NCBI RefSeq assembly: GCF_036320965.1
Contig: NC_092261.1
Coordinates: 10,920,197 to 10,984,196, forward strand
Source: Panulirus ornatus
Taxonomy: Eukaryota > Arthropoda > Malacostraca > Decapoda > Palinuridae
Reading direction: 5' to 3'
Length of the DNA: 64,000 nt
Each line of letters begins with the position of its first letter. Position 1 is the first letter of the stretch. Below the pieces are notes generated by a model. It made no database searches. It saw nothing but the letters and a program-made list of their open reading frames with translations, and had not been told where the DNA came from. This document shows positions 22,388-35,225 of the stretch, piece after piece. The translations under genes and the position numbers were made by a program.

Positions 22388-23728
22388 TAACCATTATATA
22401 CGCTGACCTTCAGCCAGTAAACCTGTTGTCTGCTACAACCAAAGACACCCGTCTAGTTAGTCAGGCTTCTTCTTGTACATTGATTTGCCTCATGTTCATT
22501 GCCCACATGCGTTTCATTTTCCCATCCCTGTGAATGAGCTTTGGCAGTGAGCCCAACATATATATTTTTTTTTTTCCAGTGCTTTTTTTTGAGTGTGTAA
22601 ATTTCAGCGATTTTTTATTGTGACTGAAAAAAAAAAAACAATTAAGTCTGTGTATCGTGACTGAGCCTCCCAGTCCATTCTTAATTTCGATTCTCTTTTT
22701 TTTTTCTTTTTTTTTTTTTTTTGATCTCGGGAATAAATTTGATAACTCGGGTTATCAACGCCTTTCGATCTGGGTTAAGGGAATAAAACCTGGAGGGAGA
22801 GAGAATTTTTTTTTTTTTTTTTTTTTTTGCCTTCGCTTCAACCGATGTTCCGGCGCGTTCGGGAAGGATTGAAAAATAAAGGGTTGAAATATCCCGCGTT
22901 CCAGATTGTGGTTCAATCGGGGGAAATGTTCTGCAACGTCGAACAAATGACCGGTTATTTTTTTTCTCCTCCTCTTCCCTAAGCAACAAAGTGAAAAAAA
23001 AGATAAAATATGTGAACGGTCGGTGTATATGAGAGTAGTTCCCGTCTTGACTCACTGTGAAGTGTGGCGTAGGAGATCTGGGAGTGAATTTCTCCTGCCA
23101 CGCCTCCTTTCCTATAGCAATTCTGGTCACAAACGCCTCCGTGAAAACCTAAAAATTTGAGCCATCACTCAGTCGGATCCCATTTTCTGTGCAATCAATC
23201 ACTAGACGCAATCACCGGAAACAAAGAAGATGGGACGCGTGCCCAGCCAATCTCCAGCCAGGATGGAGGGATCGCACAAGGTCATATAGGAAATGTTTCA
23301 ACCCGTGCTCGTTGGCTTCCGTCATCAAACGAACAAAAAAGTTTTCATTAGTCTTAAAGACTTTTGTATCACCAGAATACAGTTCCTATGAAAGAAAATA
23401 AGACCTCAGAGTATAAATACAAAAATCAAGTCTCCATCTTTGCACACAAACGAAATTGAACTCCGTCAAACGAATGGAAGTTGTTGCAACCACCATTAAG
23501 GTCAAATAGGGTTGTAGGCTAGGTCGTGGAGTTATAAACACAGGCTCAAAAAAAAAAAAAAATCAAATCGCTGTTATCAGCACCCTTATATATACATCTT
23601 CGTCCAGTACGAGAAGCGTGGCAAAACATCCAGGCATCATCACCACCACCACCACCACCTCGCTGCCTGCCGTAATGGGGCAAGATAAACTGTTACCAAT
23701 ATGTCATGACTCAGTTCTACCATTTTGT

Positions 23729-23730
<2 letters not shown>

Positions 23731-23768
<38 letters not shown>

Positions 23769-23788
23769 TGTGTGTGCGCGCGCGCGCG
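23731..23788. repeat. (TG)n(CG)n microsatellite
   Basis: TG with one A interruption to 23775, then CG to 23788; mirror arrangement of the 10.6-kb block. Confidence 0.96.
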
Positions 23789-24473
23789 ATCCGAGCATTT
23801 TAGTTCCTAACTATGAACTCATAAGAAATCTCCTTCGGAAACCGTGTGTCTTCCCCATAAATCTACATTCTTCTTTAATTGATTTCGTCTCAGTAGTACA
23901 ACCCCTTATAGGATTTTGTGTGTGTTTGTGTGTGTGACTCTCATTTTCCCCTCCTGCGTTACGAACCTCGGTTTATGTGTTACTGTTGTCTGGTAAGCCA
24001 TCTCTAGTCCCCGGAGGTCGCCACTTCTTTTTTTTATTGTGTCGTGAAGAAAGACAATCAAAGAGCTTTTTCCGTAGCATACGTTACTTACTCCCTGGCT
24101 TGTGTATCATTATATTTTGCTGTGATCGGTAAAGATGAGTGCGATCTATGACTTCCCATTTATTCATCTTTTTTTTTCTCTTTTTTTTTTTGTAGCTGTG
24201 TGGCTTCTTTAATGAAATGTGTGAACACGCTAGATATGAGAAAGATAAAAGAAATATATATATATGGGAAAAGAATGGAAGTTTATTTTTGGACGCTGTT
24301 AATACTTGCGTGTGAAGAAACGAAATAATTAGAGAAAATATATAAAATAGTCCCTCGTTCCACTACTCTTTATCATTTTTTTTTCCTCGTGTAATTCCTG
24401 ACATTTTGATCTTAGTTTAAGACATAATACGATGGTGCTATTAATTTTAGCTCCCGTTCTCTTTTGTCTGGTC

Positions 24474-24475
<2 letters not shown>

Positions 24476-24516
<41 letters not shown>
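24476..24516. repeat. (TTA)n trinucleotide repeat
   Basis: About 13 pure TTA units. Confidence 0.97.
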
Positions 24517-25149
24517 GATATTTCTTTTAAGACGACACAACTATTTGCGGGGTTTTCCCTGGGGGGGAGCCGGATTTTAGGAACTGGTTCATTCATACAC
24601 ACGGAAGGAGGAAAAAAATATAGGCTCTCCAATATATATATACATGATTAACCAAACATGACCAGAACCCTAATTTCCAGATACCACTGAGTGATAATGA
24701 CTGATCCTATCTCTCCCCCACAACCTCCCCCAAAACATCTAATTTTCATTACTATAATTATTTCCTTTTTTTGGTGTTAACAGAGTCATTAACTGATCAC
24801 CATTGAAGATTCTGGTTAACTAACTATTCGCCCTTGGGTAACCCTTGTGTTACTACCACAGCGTCGCGTCAAATGAGTGTCCAAAATGCCTTACTCTCGC
24901 CGTTATTTTATAATGTCTCCTGTAATATATGTTCTGAACATATGACGCTGCTGCTTTGCCAACTATACATAAAATGATTGGATACTTATGTAACTCTCTC
25001 CTCCCCAACCCCCTTAAAAATGTACATAATACTGATGTGTGTAAAGTTTTGTACGTAAATTGTAAATACTCTAAAAAAAAGTTATAATAGATGTATGTGT
25101 ACCGAGATATTTCTAGGGGCCCCCACATCCTTAGTGGCACTAGAAGTGA

Positions 25150-25205
25150 TAGGCTTCTCCTCCTCTTCCTCCTTCTCCTCCTCCTCCTCCTCTTTTCCTC
25201 TTCCT
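25150..25205. repeat. (CTC/CTT)n trinucleotide tract
   Basis: Imperfect CTC/CTT units; reading it as Glu/Arg on the minus strand is not meaningful. Confidence 0.85.
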
Positions 25206-26100
25206 TATCTTCACGATCATTCATTATTAGTTTGTAAGGTAACGTTATGAAAGCATGATGCGATATGAAGAATAAAACATTACTCTAAGTTCCAACTGTT
25301 GGTCACAATGTTTGAATGATTTTTAAGAGGATAATTTCATTCTCTGATAATTTTTCTTTATTTTTTTTTTTTTTAACCAGAAAGAAAAATGATTCAAATC
25401 GATTATTTTAGTGTCTTTTTTTTTCCAGAATTAGTTTGATGTTTTATTCCATGACTTTATAGTAAGACATACAATTACGTGGACTAGTCACTGTGTCAGT
25501 AACTCTTCGCGAGGCGTAGTAAACGATCGTGTCCTTTAGCCAACCAGTAACTACCACGTCAGAGCATGAGGGAGGACGCGCCTGCTCACAACAAGCTTGC
25601 CCCTCTCACTCTTGCGGGAAACGGCAGGGCAAGGTCGTTTACTACGCTTCAGTTAAACTGCCTATTATTCTAGTGTACAAGGTGTGTACTATATTGTTTG
25701 ACATTAAAATGTTTATTATAATTGTTCCGCGTCTTAATCTCCCTCCCTCTTCTCCATGACAAAGCTAGCCTCACTTTTACACGCCACTGGTAAAAGTGCT
25801 TTCAACTGGGGAAAGGTTTCTGAAGTTTAATCAAGCACGCTAGACTGACGGATGGCTCACGGAACTTCATGAATGAAGAAATATAAAGTATCCTGGGAAA
25901 CTTCAAGACTTCAGATGGACGGCAAACATCCTCTCATACCGCCGGGGGTGTTTTAACCAGAACTTTGCTAATAATAAGGGAGTTATCCGGGATGCCCCAT
26001 CACTGCAGCACCGGCAGCCTAATACGAGCACCAGAATTCCCAACTTGTGTTAATTACCCATGCCAGCAGCCCGCCCTCCCTCCCACCGTAATGATGCCAG

Positions 26101-26304
26101 GTTAGGTCATATTACCCTGACATCATCCTAGCATTCTGGACCATCACGGAACTGCAAGTGGAGGGCGGAGCATTCGTGGATGTGGCTGTCATGAAAATCG
26201 TGAAACGTTTGCAAAACTGGAAAGGGAGGGACGGGACGCCAAGTGTGGCTGAAAAGGCTGTACGCGACTGTGACCATGGTGGCAGCAGATTCATGCAAAT
26301 ATGA
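26101..26304 (+). CDS. Exon-like open frame without start codon, unrecognised
   Basis: A C/T-rich tract ends GATGCCAG at 26100. From 26101 a frame runs 67 codons to TGA at 26302-26304, starting VRSYYPDIILAFWTITELQV and including FVDVAVMKIVKRLQNWKG. It has no initiator, so if real it would be a spliced-in last exon in phase 0. The peptide looks amphipathic and protein-like, but the opposite strand is also open here and I recognise no domain. Confidence 0.22.
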   Translation, partial: VRSYYPDIILAFWTITELQVEGGAFVDVAVMKIVKRLQNWKGRDGTPSVAEKAVRDCDHGGSRFMQI

Positions 26305-26426
26305 ATGCTTTGCCATTTCCTGTTGAGCGAGTGAATTTTAGTTGGAAGTTATCAAATCAGTATGTTCATACATGAATGCATGTGGTAATATACTGCTTTT
26401 AAGTGTGTGGACGGGAGAGAAAGAGA

Positions 26427-26428
<2 letters not shown>

Positions 26429-26491
<63 letters not shown>
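26429..26491. repeat. (GT)n microsatellite
   Basis: Pure GT array of about 63 bp. Confidence 0.98.
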
Positions 26492-26492
<1 letters not shown>

Positions 26493-26636
26493 TCTCAAAA
26501 GCACATGCCAAAATTTATGTATATCTGTAAAAGCTTTTTTCAACAGGTTGTACTTTGAAATGCTTAATTACTGTGTATACATGTAGAAGCGTAAGTTCAA
26601 ATTTATTTTTCATGTCTTCACATGCAGGTGTAGTGT

Positions 26637-26672
26637 TAGTGTGGGTGTGTGTGGGTGTGTGTGGGTGTGTGT
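26637..26672. repeat. Decamer repeat GTGTGTGGGT
   Basis: Three tandem GTGTGTGGGT units. Confidence 0.9.
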
Positions 26673-26719
26673 ACCACTTTATAAATAATACAAAATGCAT
26701 ATATTTCTAGACATTCGGA

Positions 26720-26832
<113 letters not shown>

Positions 26833-26989
26833 TACATGGGAAACGAAGAATATGTGATCGTGCGCATGAGGTTCAGCAATTCAAGCAGTGACCATGTACG
26901 CCACAGATTCAGGGATTAAAATACAGGCGGTTGGCGGAGCCACTGGACAGGCTTGTGTACCCAGATACATCCCTATGTAACGATAACAG

Positions 26990-27265
26990 TTGTACTCTTG
27001 ACCCCTTGAATCTGGAGTGTATGACCCTCAGTGCGTCATCACCACGACCCAAGAGTACGTCGGTACGACCCTGCAGCACTAAGGTAAGTTACTCTGATCA
27101 CGACTACCGCGACCCTTGAGAACGACTGTGAGGTCTCTGCACCAAGAAAGTACGACCCTCGAGAGCGAGATCAAAGGCCAGGCCATCATACCCATGAGTC
27201 GTACCATCGTGCTCCGGAGATTCAAAGCCAAATTGAGAGGGATTTGCGCGCGCTTGTATACCTTC
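26990..27265. repeat. Degenerate TACGACCCT repeat block, copy 1
   Basis: Recurring GTACGACCCTCGAG, CACGACCCAAGAGTACG and GTCGTACCATCGTGCTCC motifs on both orientations. The same vocabulary recurs at 42.7-43.0 kb. Confidence 0.5.
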
Positions 27266-27554
27266 AGATGTCTGATTATAGCCGGAGATACACGGGGGAA
27301 ATATCTCTGAGGGACATTCATATCACAAGCCATGTATAGCTGGACGGGTTCCTCGTCTGCTCGCGTCAGTTGACGAGAGACAGACGGTCCAGCCTCATCA
27401 GAGAACAACTTGCTTCAATGGAGTTAGTCCTTGAAGCTGCAGGAGCCCTTGGATAAGGGAAGGTCTGGGGTTATAAACCCCAGGATCCCTCTCTTGTAAG
27501 GGGTTTTGGGGTTGTATAATAATAAATATGATAACAATACTAATCATATCAACA

Positions 27555-27690
27555 GTTCTATTACTACTACTGCTATCACTACTACTACTACTACTACTAT
27601 TAGTACTACTACTACTACGACTACAACAACTACTAATAATAATAATGATATTAATAGTAATAATAATAATGATGATAATGATAATATCTC
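27555..27690. repeat. (ACT)n and (AAT/GAT)n trinucleotide tract
   Basis: ACT units, then AAT and GAT units. Stops occur in the ACT frame, unlike the Thr tract at 19.4 kb. Confidence 0.93.
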
Positions 27691-28539
27691 AAGCCAAACA
27701 TGCTGACAAACAGCAAAACAGGAAATATATAGGTTTCTACAAAAATCATGTTTTGCAAACAATATGATTCAGTAACCCTCAACTATTACCCTTCTACTTT
27801 CCTTCTCTTTTCCTCGCCACACTACCGAGAGCCCTCCGGCAAACACCTCCCAAATTCTTCAGCTCCTATAACTTTTTCCCTCCAATCAACAAACGAGAAA
27901 TTTTCTTGTCTTTAAATCCAGCCACCTCGATGTATTTCGCATCTCTAGAATGATTATAATCTTTTACTTCGATCTGCAGTGACTGTTTACCAGTTATGTT
28001 AATTTACCAATACATAACAGAACTACACAGCCATGGAATCTACGTAACTCTAATAAATTCATGGTATAGTGAACAGAAAATGAATCATAACACTGGAAAT
28101 GTCTTCTTGTACCTAACTGCCTTCCTCCCCTTCGCGGGGCAGTGTCAATGTCCTCATTTGCACACACGTACTCCTCTCTTACTTGTCACGTATAATGCAC
28201 CCAGACCAGAGCCTACCATCCACAGCCAAGCCCCACAAAGATATACTGAGCTTAGAAATAGCAATTTTGACAGTGTTGTGTGGACTTGTACACGAAACTC
28301 CAGTCTTTGTTCACGAGATTAGGGAGATGAGGTTATATCTCAAACAGTAGTTCAGAAAAGGTATGTACTCTCACATCATACATGACGGAAATATCTTGTC
28401 GCTTGACACATTAGACTAAGCCTTATAAGTGCAGATGGGTTTGGTAAATTCACAGCGTTACCCACCAGCAGTACACCGACCATGTATATCTAAGAATGAT
28501 CGCAAGCAAAACGTAAATTAGAGATAAGAGAAAAAGAAA

Positions 28540-28598
28540 AAATAACAACAATATCAATGATAATGATAATGATAATAATAATGATAGTAATAGTAATG

Positions 28599-28645
<47 letters not shown>

Positions 28646-28646
28646 T
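28540..28646. repeat. (AAT/GAT)n trinucleotide tract
   Basis: Imperfect GATAAT units ending in about 15 pure AAT. Confidence 0.95.
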
Positions 28647-29412
28647 GATTAAATCCTAAACTTAAAGCTGAAGGAGCATGATTAATTTTGTATCTAAAAA
28701 GACGCATATAACTCAACTGGAATTGATGTATCCTCTGCACATACTACAGTAGCCACCCAGGCAGGGTGTCATGGGCACCATGAACCTACCGCTGTTGATC
28801 AAAGGACTCGTGAGATTACTGGATTGAAATACGACTGAACGTCATTTCTGCTCTGCAGTTTATGGACACGTCTGATCTTTAGGCAAAAGAGCGAATACGA
28901 AATTTGTTTCGACCTGAAAAGGTCAAACAATCTGATACAGGTGTGCACCTCTCAATCTCTTGATGTAAAACATACGTTGCTGGAAAATGAAGGAGTAAAA
29001 CACAGACTTATATTTGCAAGAAAAAAAATGTATAAATACTTTGGGTCGTAAAGCTTCACCGGGTATATACAGAATTATGATAACACTCGACATTATCTCA
29101 GCACCTTCTTGAATACGAGTAAAAACAGAATCCTAGAAGTTATTGTAACCATTGCTCTAAACAAATTCATTAAAGAATATATTTGAAAGGAAATGCAGGT
29201 ATTTAATACAATGACTTCAAGACTTTTACTCTTTTCCATTAATCATCAGCAGGTTTCACTGCCCAGTAAACTTGTTTTACAGAAATAGCTGTCATTTGAT
29301 AGCGCTTCCTCATCTTGGTGATGAAGGTCCTGCCTCTGATTGCGGCGCAGCTGTGTTGTTGCAGCAGCATTGTGAAAGGGGGGTTCCACTATTTTACACA
29401 TACACACACATT

Positions 29413-29416
<4 letters not shown>

Positions 29417-29492
<76 letters not shown>
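29417..29492. repeat. (AT)n microsatellite
   Basis: Pure AT array followed at once by the repeat-head fragment. Confidence 0.98.
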
Positions 29493-29497
<5 letters not shown>

Positions 29498-29519
29498 TTT
29501 GTCGCTGTCTCCCGCGTTC
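29490..29519 (+). mobile_element. Fragment of the repeat head after (TA)n
   Basis: GCTTTGTCGCTGTCTCCCGC directly follows the 29.4-kb TA array and equals the outer part of the 12.8-kb inverted repeat arm. The similarity stops after CGCGTT. Confidence 0.6.
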
Positions 29520-30077
29520 ATCCATTTTAGAGTAACCATAAAGCGCAATTCCCTTTCCAGTTCTAGCAGAACTTGGTACACTTCTAAACCTCATTCCACT
29601 GCAATCCTTGCCCCCCCCCAAAAAATCTATAAACCTATGAACCAAGTAACAGATCTCTTCATTACAGATTTACCAAGATATGCTCTCTTCTGATAATAAC
29701 ATAACGTTGCTTAAATTTCATAGAAATACGAAGAAAGAAAATTAATGGAAGGTACAGATAAAAGACTATGTTTAGTGAAAGTGGCGAATTCCAGAAGGTT
29801 ATTACGGCTGGAAAATTCTATTTTTCCGCCGGCGAAGGAATTTGAATGTGGGTAAAGTTAACCCGAAGAAAACGGTTGGGTAACTGGTACTGAGAGTCAC
29901 GAAAACGGACTGCTGGTGCAGCCTGTAAAACGGGTTGTGGTTGGATACTATAACACAGATCGTAGCTAAGACCATAAAGCAGGCTTTGAACAAAGACTAG
30001 ATCCATGTGGTTTTATGTTCGCTGTAGCAGTAGTAGTCCAAATTGCGTATGAAAAATTCATACTAAATACTAAGGTT

Positions 30078-30079
<2 letters not shown>

Positions 30080-30161
<82 letters not shown>
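30080..30161. repeat. (TA)n, left of dispersed repeat
   Basis: Pure TA array of 82 bp at the left end of the 30.2-kb element. Confidence 0.98.
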
Positions 30162-30163
<2 letters not shown>

Positions 30164-30392
30164 CTTTCTTTCAAACTATTCGCCATTTCTCGCGTTAGCA
30201 AGGTAGCGTTAAGAACAGAGGACTGGGCCTCTGAGGGAATATCCTCACCTGGCCCCCTTTCTTTGTTCCTTCTTTTCGAAAATTAAAAAAAAAAACAAGA
30301 GGGGAGGATTTCCAGCCCCCGCTCCCTCCCCTTTTAGTCGCCTTCTACGACACGCAGTGAATACGTGGGAAGTATTCTTTTTCCCCTATCCC

Positions 30393-30397
<5 letters not shown>
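30162..30397 (+). mobile_element. Dispersed repeat (GCGAGGTAGCG-type head), full copy
   Basis: This roughly 235-bp non-coding element lies between two TA arrays. It begins TTTCTTTCTTTCAAACTATT, then CGCCATTTCTCGCGTTAGCA, AGGTAGCGTTAAGAACAGAG, an A-rich stretch, GGATTTCCAGCCCC, TAGTCGCCTTCTACGACACG, and ends CCCTATCCCAGGGATATA. The same order of blocks recurs at 6.94-7.16 kb. From memory similar sequence is common in decapod genomes; that recollection is unchecked. Confidence 0.65.

Positions 30398-30462
<65 letters not shown>
30398..30462. repeat. (AT)n, right of dispersed repeat
   Basis: Pure AT array of 65 bp at the right end of the 30.2-kb element. Confidence 0.98.
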
Positions 30463-30465
<3 letters not shown>

Positions 30466-30479
30466 AGCTGACAGGCTGT

Positions 30480-32900
30480 CGAATTCAATCTGGACAAAGT
30501 CGTTCGTACCATCAACTCTTGCTCACTAACACATTGTAATAAAGGGAAATATTTGCAAGATTGTTTGAGCTCTAACCTCCCCAGAGTGTATGAAACTTCA
30601 ATGTATACACGTTGACTTTTGCCTCTGCCATGAAAGTTTCCAACATAGGATTTGTACGTTACTAGGATCATCTCTGTTTGTACAACGGTAAATTTACGGA
30701 ACCATTCTGAGACTTAGAGGCCAGATTTACAATCCAGAACTAAATAGGGAATTCAAGATAAAATCATGATACTTTTAAAAGAATCATAAGTACATAACAC
30801 AAACTGAGGCTGGAACGTCGAGGTATAAAAATGTCAAGAAAAAGGAGTTTGCAAACACCGGGCTAAGTACATCGGGGAATCTCCGAAAGGGGGAATAGCC
30901 ATTACGGATCTACACAAGATGCCGATGGAAATACTCTTGAACATAAGACAGGCTGAGATTATGAAGACGATTTGGTCCATGGAAACAAAGATATTAGAAT
31001 GAGTTTAGTACCAGCAGATGTAGTGCAATGCTTCTTGAGATCGAACTCCATTACAGAAAAAGGAGAAACTCTCATGACATCGAAGAATATCAATATGAAG
31101 TGTATTGCCTGAGGTCGAACACCATTACGAATAAGGGAAACTCTCGTGAAGAACATAAATGACACGAGATATCCAGTTTACTGAGAGATGATATAACGAG
31201 TTGAAGAGCTTCAAAGGATTTTTCTTCCTGTCGACAAAAACTTGGGAAACAGAGAGCGATTCTGCTGAAACTGAATAATCCAGGTAGGAGAATCTCTTTC
31301 TCTTCATGACAGATTGATAGCGCTTAATGGAATATTAATACATCAACACCATCAGTCAGCTTAATGAACCGACGAATGTAAGCCAGACTCATCCTTTTTT
31401 TTTCTTTCTTTTTGGACTAATTGATAGTGGCTCGGTCTCAGATTACGACTTGGGCAGCGTATGTCTGGGCGAGAATTAACCAAATGAAACAGGACGTAAG
31501 ATTTCGGGAGTGGAACATCCTGGCAGCGTAGGGCTGTTAGAATCGGTCACTGTCAGGTTTGTACTGTGTCAGGATTTAGCTTATGTTATAGTATGGAAAT
31601 TCAACGCCCCCTCGTAGAATGGGGCTCCGGCCAACGTTAGGGTTTGGGTCAGCGGTAGATTTAGAGCAACAGTTCGGGTTGGTTGAAGGGAAGGTCGGGC
31701 GCTCGCTCTCGATGTACCTCCCGCCAGGATCCTCAGTTTGAGATTCCAAGTATTCGAATGGTTTTCCCCTTCCATGTAAATATTCTTCAAGGATCTGGAA
31801 TCTCACCGAAGATCCATGGTGTTGTGCCACCGAGCCACATAACCAGACCATAACTCGGCCGCCGGAGTAAACTGAATACACCCGTATCTAAAATCGTTAA
31901 CCACATGTTAACAGCCTTCATCAAGAGATGTTGCTCTTTGTATAAAGTATATGTCATCGTTTGACATAGGAGACCATGGTTCCCTGATGTCAATAAAGCA
32001 AAATAACAACAATTCATGCCAAACCAGGTTTACAGTTCGCTAATTTCATTTACGATAATGAAGATCACATCAGTCCTCTCAAATATGCCTATAGATTAAC
32101 CCAACATGATTTCAGTTGTCGTATCGGGTGTTCTTGCACAGCTCTTCAACCAGACTGGGGACTGATGTACATACCAAGGGACAGGAGCATAACCCAACGT
32201 GCCGTCCAGTTAGTTACATTTCCGCCAACCATTTGACAACAAAAATCTAAAATACTCCTGGCAAGTTGTGTAACTGATAACAGTGGGAGGGTGTGTTCAT
32301 ATTAACATGACCCCGGCGGAATCATCAAACCAGTTAGGAAGGATGTAAAAGAAAGTGGCATATGTTTGGATCTGGTCTAAACACGTCGTCAGTGATGGTG
32401 CCCGAAAGAACGCAGACAGCGACATACCATCATTAGGGACCCAGAGTGATTCAAGCACGAGGATAACAGGTTAACAGGGAGAAATCGCCTAAACACCGCT
32501 CTCCGGTAAATGATATATTAGCAGCAGTTGCTTGACAAGCCATCAGCGTTCTGGTTAATGACAGAAAACTTGTTAGATGGATGAGAAATTGTACTGCACG
32601 GCTTCGGGCCACATTTAATCTGTCTCCGAGGTGAGCAAAATTCATACCCCGTAAATTGATCAGTAAGAGACTCAAAGCTAAACAACGTTTGGTCCGTCTG
32701 TCTTACCTGGATACCAATTAGTCAAAAGAGTATTTCACCGCGATAATCAGACGATCCGCAGTTAATTCTGTGAGCCAATATGTTGATTCAGTCCCAACCG
32801 GTAATCAAGGCTGAAACCAATTGAATTCAGAGGTCTACCTCAACACGAAGGCTTGACAGCTAAAAACAACGCGCCTGGCTACATGAACGCATTTTAAATG
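30480..32900. other. Anonymous stretch
   Basis: No convincing coding exon. The minus strand at 31780-31870 has a GTGGCTCGGTGGCACAACAC segment that faintly recalls a tRNA-derived head, too diverged to call. Confidence 0.45.
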
Positions 32901-32904
32901 CTAC

Positions 32905-33180
32905 GTGAACGCATTCTAAAAAGCTCATTCATTATACAAATACATTCATTACACAAAATGAATTCATTAAACATACACTACATCTAACATATTCCTTTCG
33001 CAAAAAAATCTTTCAGTATGCAAAATAAATTCAGTATGCAAACACAAACATTATACAAAATCAATGGGGAAAACATAAATTCTACGAACAAAATCGTTAT
33101 TCAGAGCAAATTCATTATACAAAACACATCCACTACACAAAACTTCATTATACAAAACACATCTGATTATACGAAAGCCC
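32905..33180. repeat. Cryptic minisatellite, about 20-bp unit
   Basis: ATTCATTATACAAAACACA and variants (ATTCATTACACAAAATG, TTCAGTATGCAAA) repeat about a dozen times, AT-rich and diverged. Confidence 0.75.
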
Positions 33181-33261
33181 TGCAGTAATCATGCTCTCAT
33201 TAACACATCCACTTACAAATACTTTCGGCTCTGGCTGACTCGTGATTTTTGAAAGCACTTG

Positions 33262-33264
<3 letters not shown>

Positions 33265-33328
<64 letters not shown>
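33265..33328. repeat. (AT)n microsatellite
   Basis: Pure AT array of about 64 bp. Confidence 0.98.
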
Positions 33329-33329
<1 letters not shown>

Positions 33330-33589
33330 CAGTATACTCACAGCGTAATCATATGATAAAACGAGATGAATCACCTGGATCTTCTCCACTTTAACTTAGG
33401 AATTCCTAAAACCTTAAAAAAAAAAAAAATGGTGGAGGGGGGAGAGAAACCTTTAAAAAAAATTGTACCAGAAAAGGAAAATGGCAAAATCTTGTCTGCA
33501 ATAGACTGAGATCGTCAATACATCTTAAGGTAACTCGTAAAAATGTTTTGAAAAAAAAAAGTCTTGAGTCCAGACCTTCGAAGGAATCC

Positions 33590-33811
33590 CCCTCCGAACT
33601 CCAGCGTAAAAACTGAGGATCTAAATGATATCCTGTGGACTTACTTTTGAAAATTCCCAAATCCCAACGTCTAAAGGTAAGAATCCTAAATGTCTGGGGC
33701 GCACACACGGGGAGTTTTCAAATTCTTGCCCAAAGACGAGGGTAATCGCCAGAATCCAAATATCTTGTCTGCACCCAGGTGGTCGCCAATATGTTCCGCC
33801 CACGTGAGGAT

Positions 33812-33884
<73 letters not shown>

Positions 33885-34300
33885 GAGACAGACAGAGACA
33901 GAGAGAGAGAGACAGAGACAGAGAATGAATGAATGCGTCCCACGCAGGAACCACCGGTATCTATGTCCAGACCCGGGAGGACCCTCCACTCCCAAAAAGA
34001 AAAAAAAAAAAAGTGTGTCAAGAAGGTTGAAGACCCCGAAAAAAAATTGTCAAGCCAGTAGAAGACCCCGAGACCTTCTTCTTCCTGCACCGGACGACGC
34101 CCCGGTATCTTGCAACCCGCATTCATGGACGCCCTACGATCTTTCGGTCATATGGAGAATCCCCGATAACCCGTGCCTATCTATACCCAGAGAAAGCAAG
34201 GCATACTTCGCACACGGTGAGAGAGTCGAAGAAGATATTAGTTACAGATTTATCATCCCTGTCATCTTGCTCACATCGTCATAATCCTGAATATCTCTCG
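33590..34300. repeat. Decayed relatives of the 30-bp minisatellite, left flank
   Basis: Loosely periodic blocks such as GAATCC, AATATCTTGTCTGCACCCAG and GACCCCGAGACC recur at about 30-36 bp and resemble the core unit. A GA array (33816-33923) interrupts the block. Confidence 0.5.
33816..33923. repeat. (GA)n with CAGA interruptions
   Basis: GA array, pure to about 33875, then decaying through GACAGA units. Confidence 0.97.
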
Positions 34301-34900
34301 TCTAGACAAGGGAACTCTCGATATCTTGTGTCTAGACAAGGGAACTCTCGATATCTTGTGTCTAGACAAGGGAACTCTCGATATCTTGTGTCTAGACATG
34401 GGAACTCCCGATATCTTGTGTCTAGACATGGGAACTCTCGATATCTTGTGTCTAGACATGGGAACTCCCGATATCTTGTGTCTAGACATGGGAACTCCCG
34501 ATATCTTGTGTCTAGACATGGGAACTCCCGATATCTTGTGTCTAGACATGGGAACTCCCGATATCTTGTGTCTAGACAAGGGAACTCTCGATATCTTGTG
34601 TCTAGACAAGGGAACTCCCGATATCTTGTGTCTAGACAAGGGAACTCCCGATATCTTGTGTCTAGACATGGGAACTCCCGATATCTTGTGTCTAGACAAG
34701 GGAACTCCCGATATCTTGTGTCTAGACAAGGGAACTCCCGATATCTTGTGTCTAGACAAGGGAACTCCCGATATCTTGTGTCTAGACAAGGGAACTCCCG
34801 ATATCTTGTGTCTAGACAAGGGAACTCCCGATATCTTGTGTCTAGACAAGGGAACTCCCGATATCTTGAGTCTAGACAAGGGAACTCCCGACGTCTTGTG
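34301..34900. repeat. 30-bp minisatellite, 20 units
   Basis: Twenty contiguous 30-bp units begin TCTAGACAAGGGAACTCCCG and continue ATATCTTGTG. Variation is confined almost wholly to two sites, AAG/ATG in the first block and CTCTCG/CTCCCG in the second. Because 30 is a multiple of three, long frames stay open on both strands (for example repeats of SRQGNSRYLV); I regard these as artefacts. A partial unit precedes 34301 and a decayed unit follows 34900. Confidence 0.98.
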
Positions 34901-35225
34901 TCTATAGACCTAGGCAGTCCATGACATGTTGCACTGAGGAATCTTGTGTCTTCATCTTAACTGGGTAAATCTCAAATCCCTCCGCCCACACGAGGGAAGC
35001 CAGGAAACCTTGTACCCTGACCTGAAGAATCCCCAAGATGCTGTCTGCAGTCAAGATCCTCAGTATAGTGTACCCACACTTGTAAAATCCCTAAAATCTT
35101 GTGCTTTCACAGCCTAATCCCCAATAACTTCAGCCTCTACTTGCGGAATCCCTAAAACCCGACGTCCAGAGGAGTAAATCCTCTCTTCTTCTGCCCAGAT
35201 CCAGGGACTCTCTGCTGTAATAGCA
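34901..35225. repeat. Decayed relatives of the 30-bp minisatellite, right flank
   Basis: Recurring AATCTTGTGTCTTCATC, AATCCCTAAAATCTTGTGCT and GGAATCCCTAAAACCCGACG blocks continue the array as strongly diverged units of about 30-36 bp. Confidence 0.55.

Noticed and set aside
25508..25648. 13-bp inverted repeat GCGTAGTAAACGA with about 110-bp spacing
   Set aside because: Short enough to occur by chance in 64 kb and no element structure joins the two ends.
34217..34924. Overlapping frames of about 200-235 codons on both strands
   Set aside because: They arise from a 30-bp repeat whose length is a multiple of three; open frames on both strands with repeating decapeptides reflect periodicity, not a gene.
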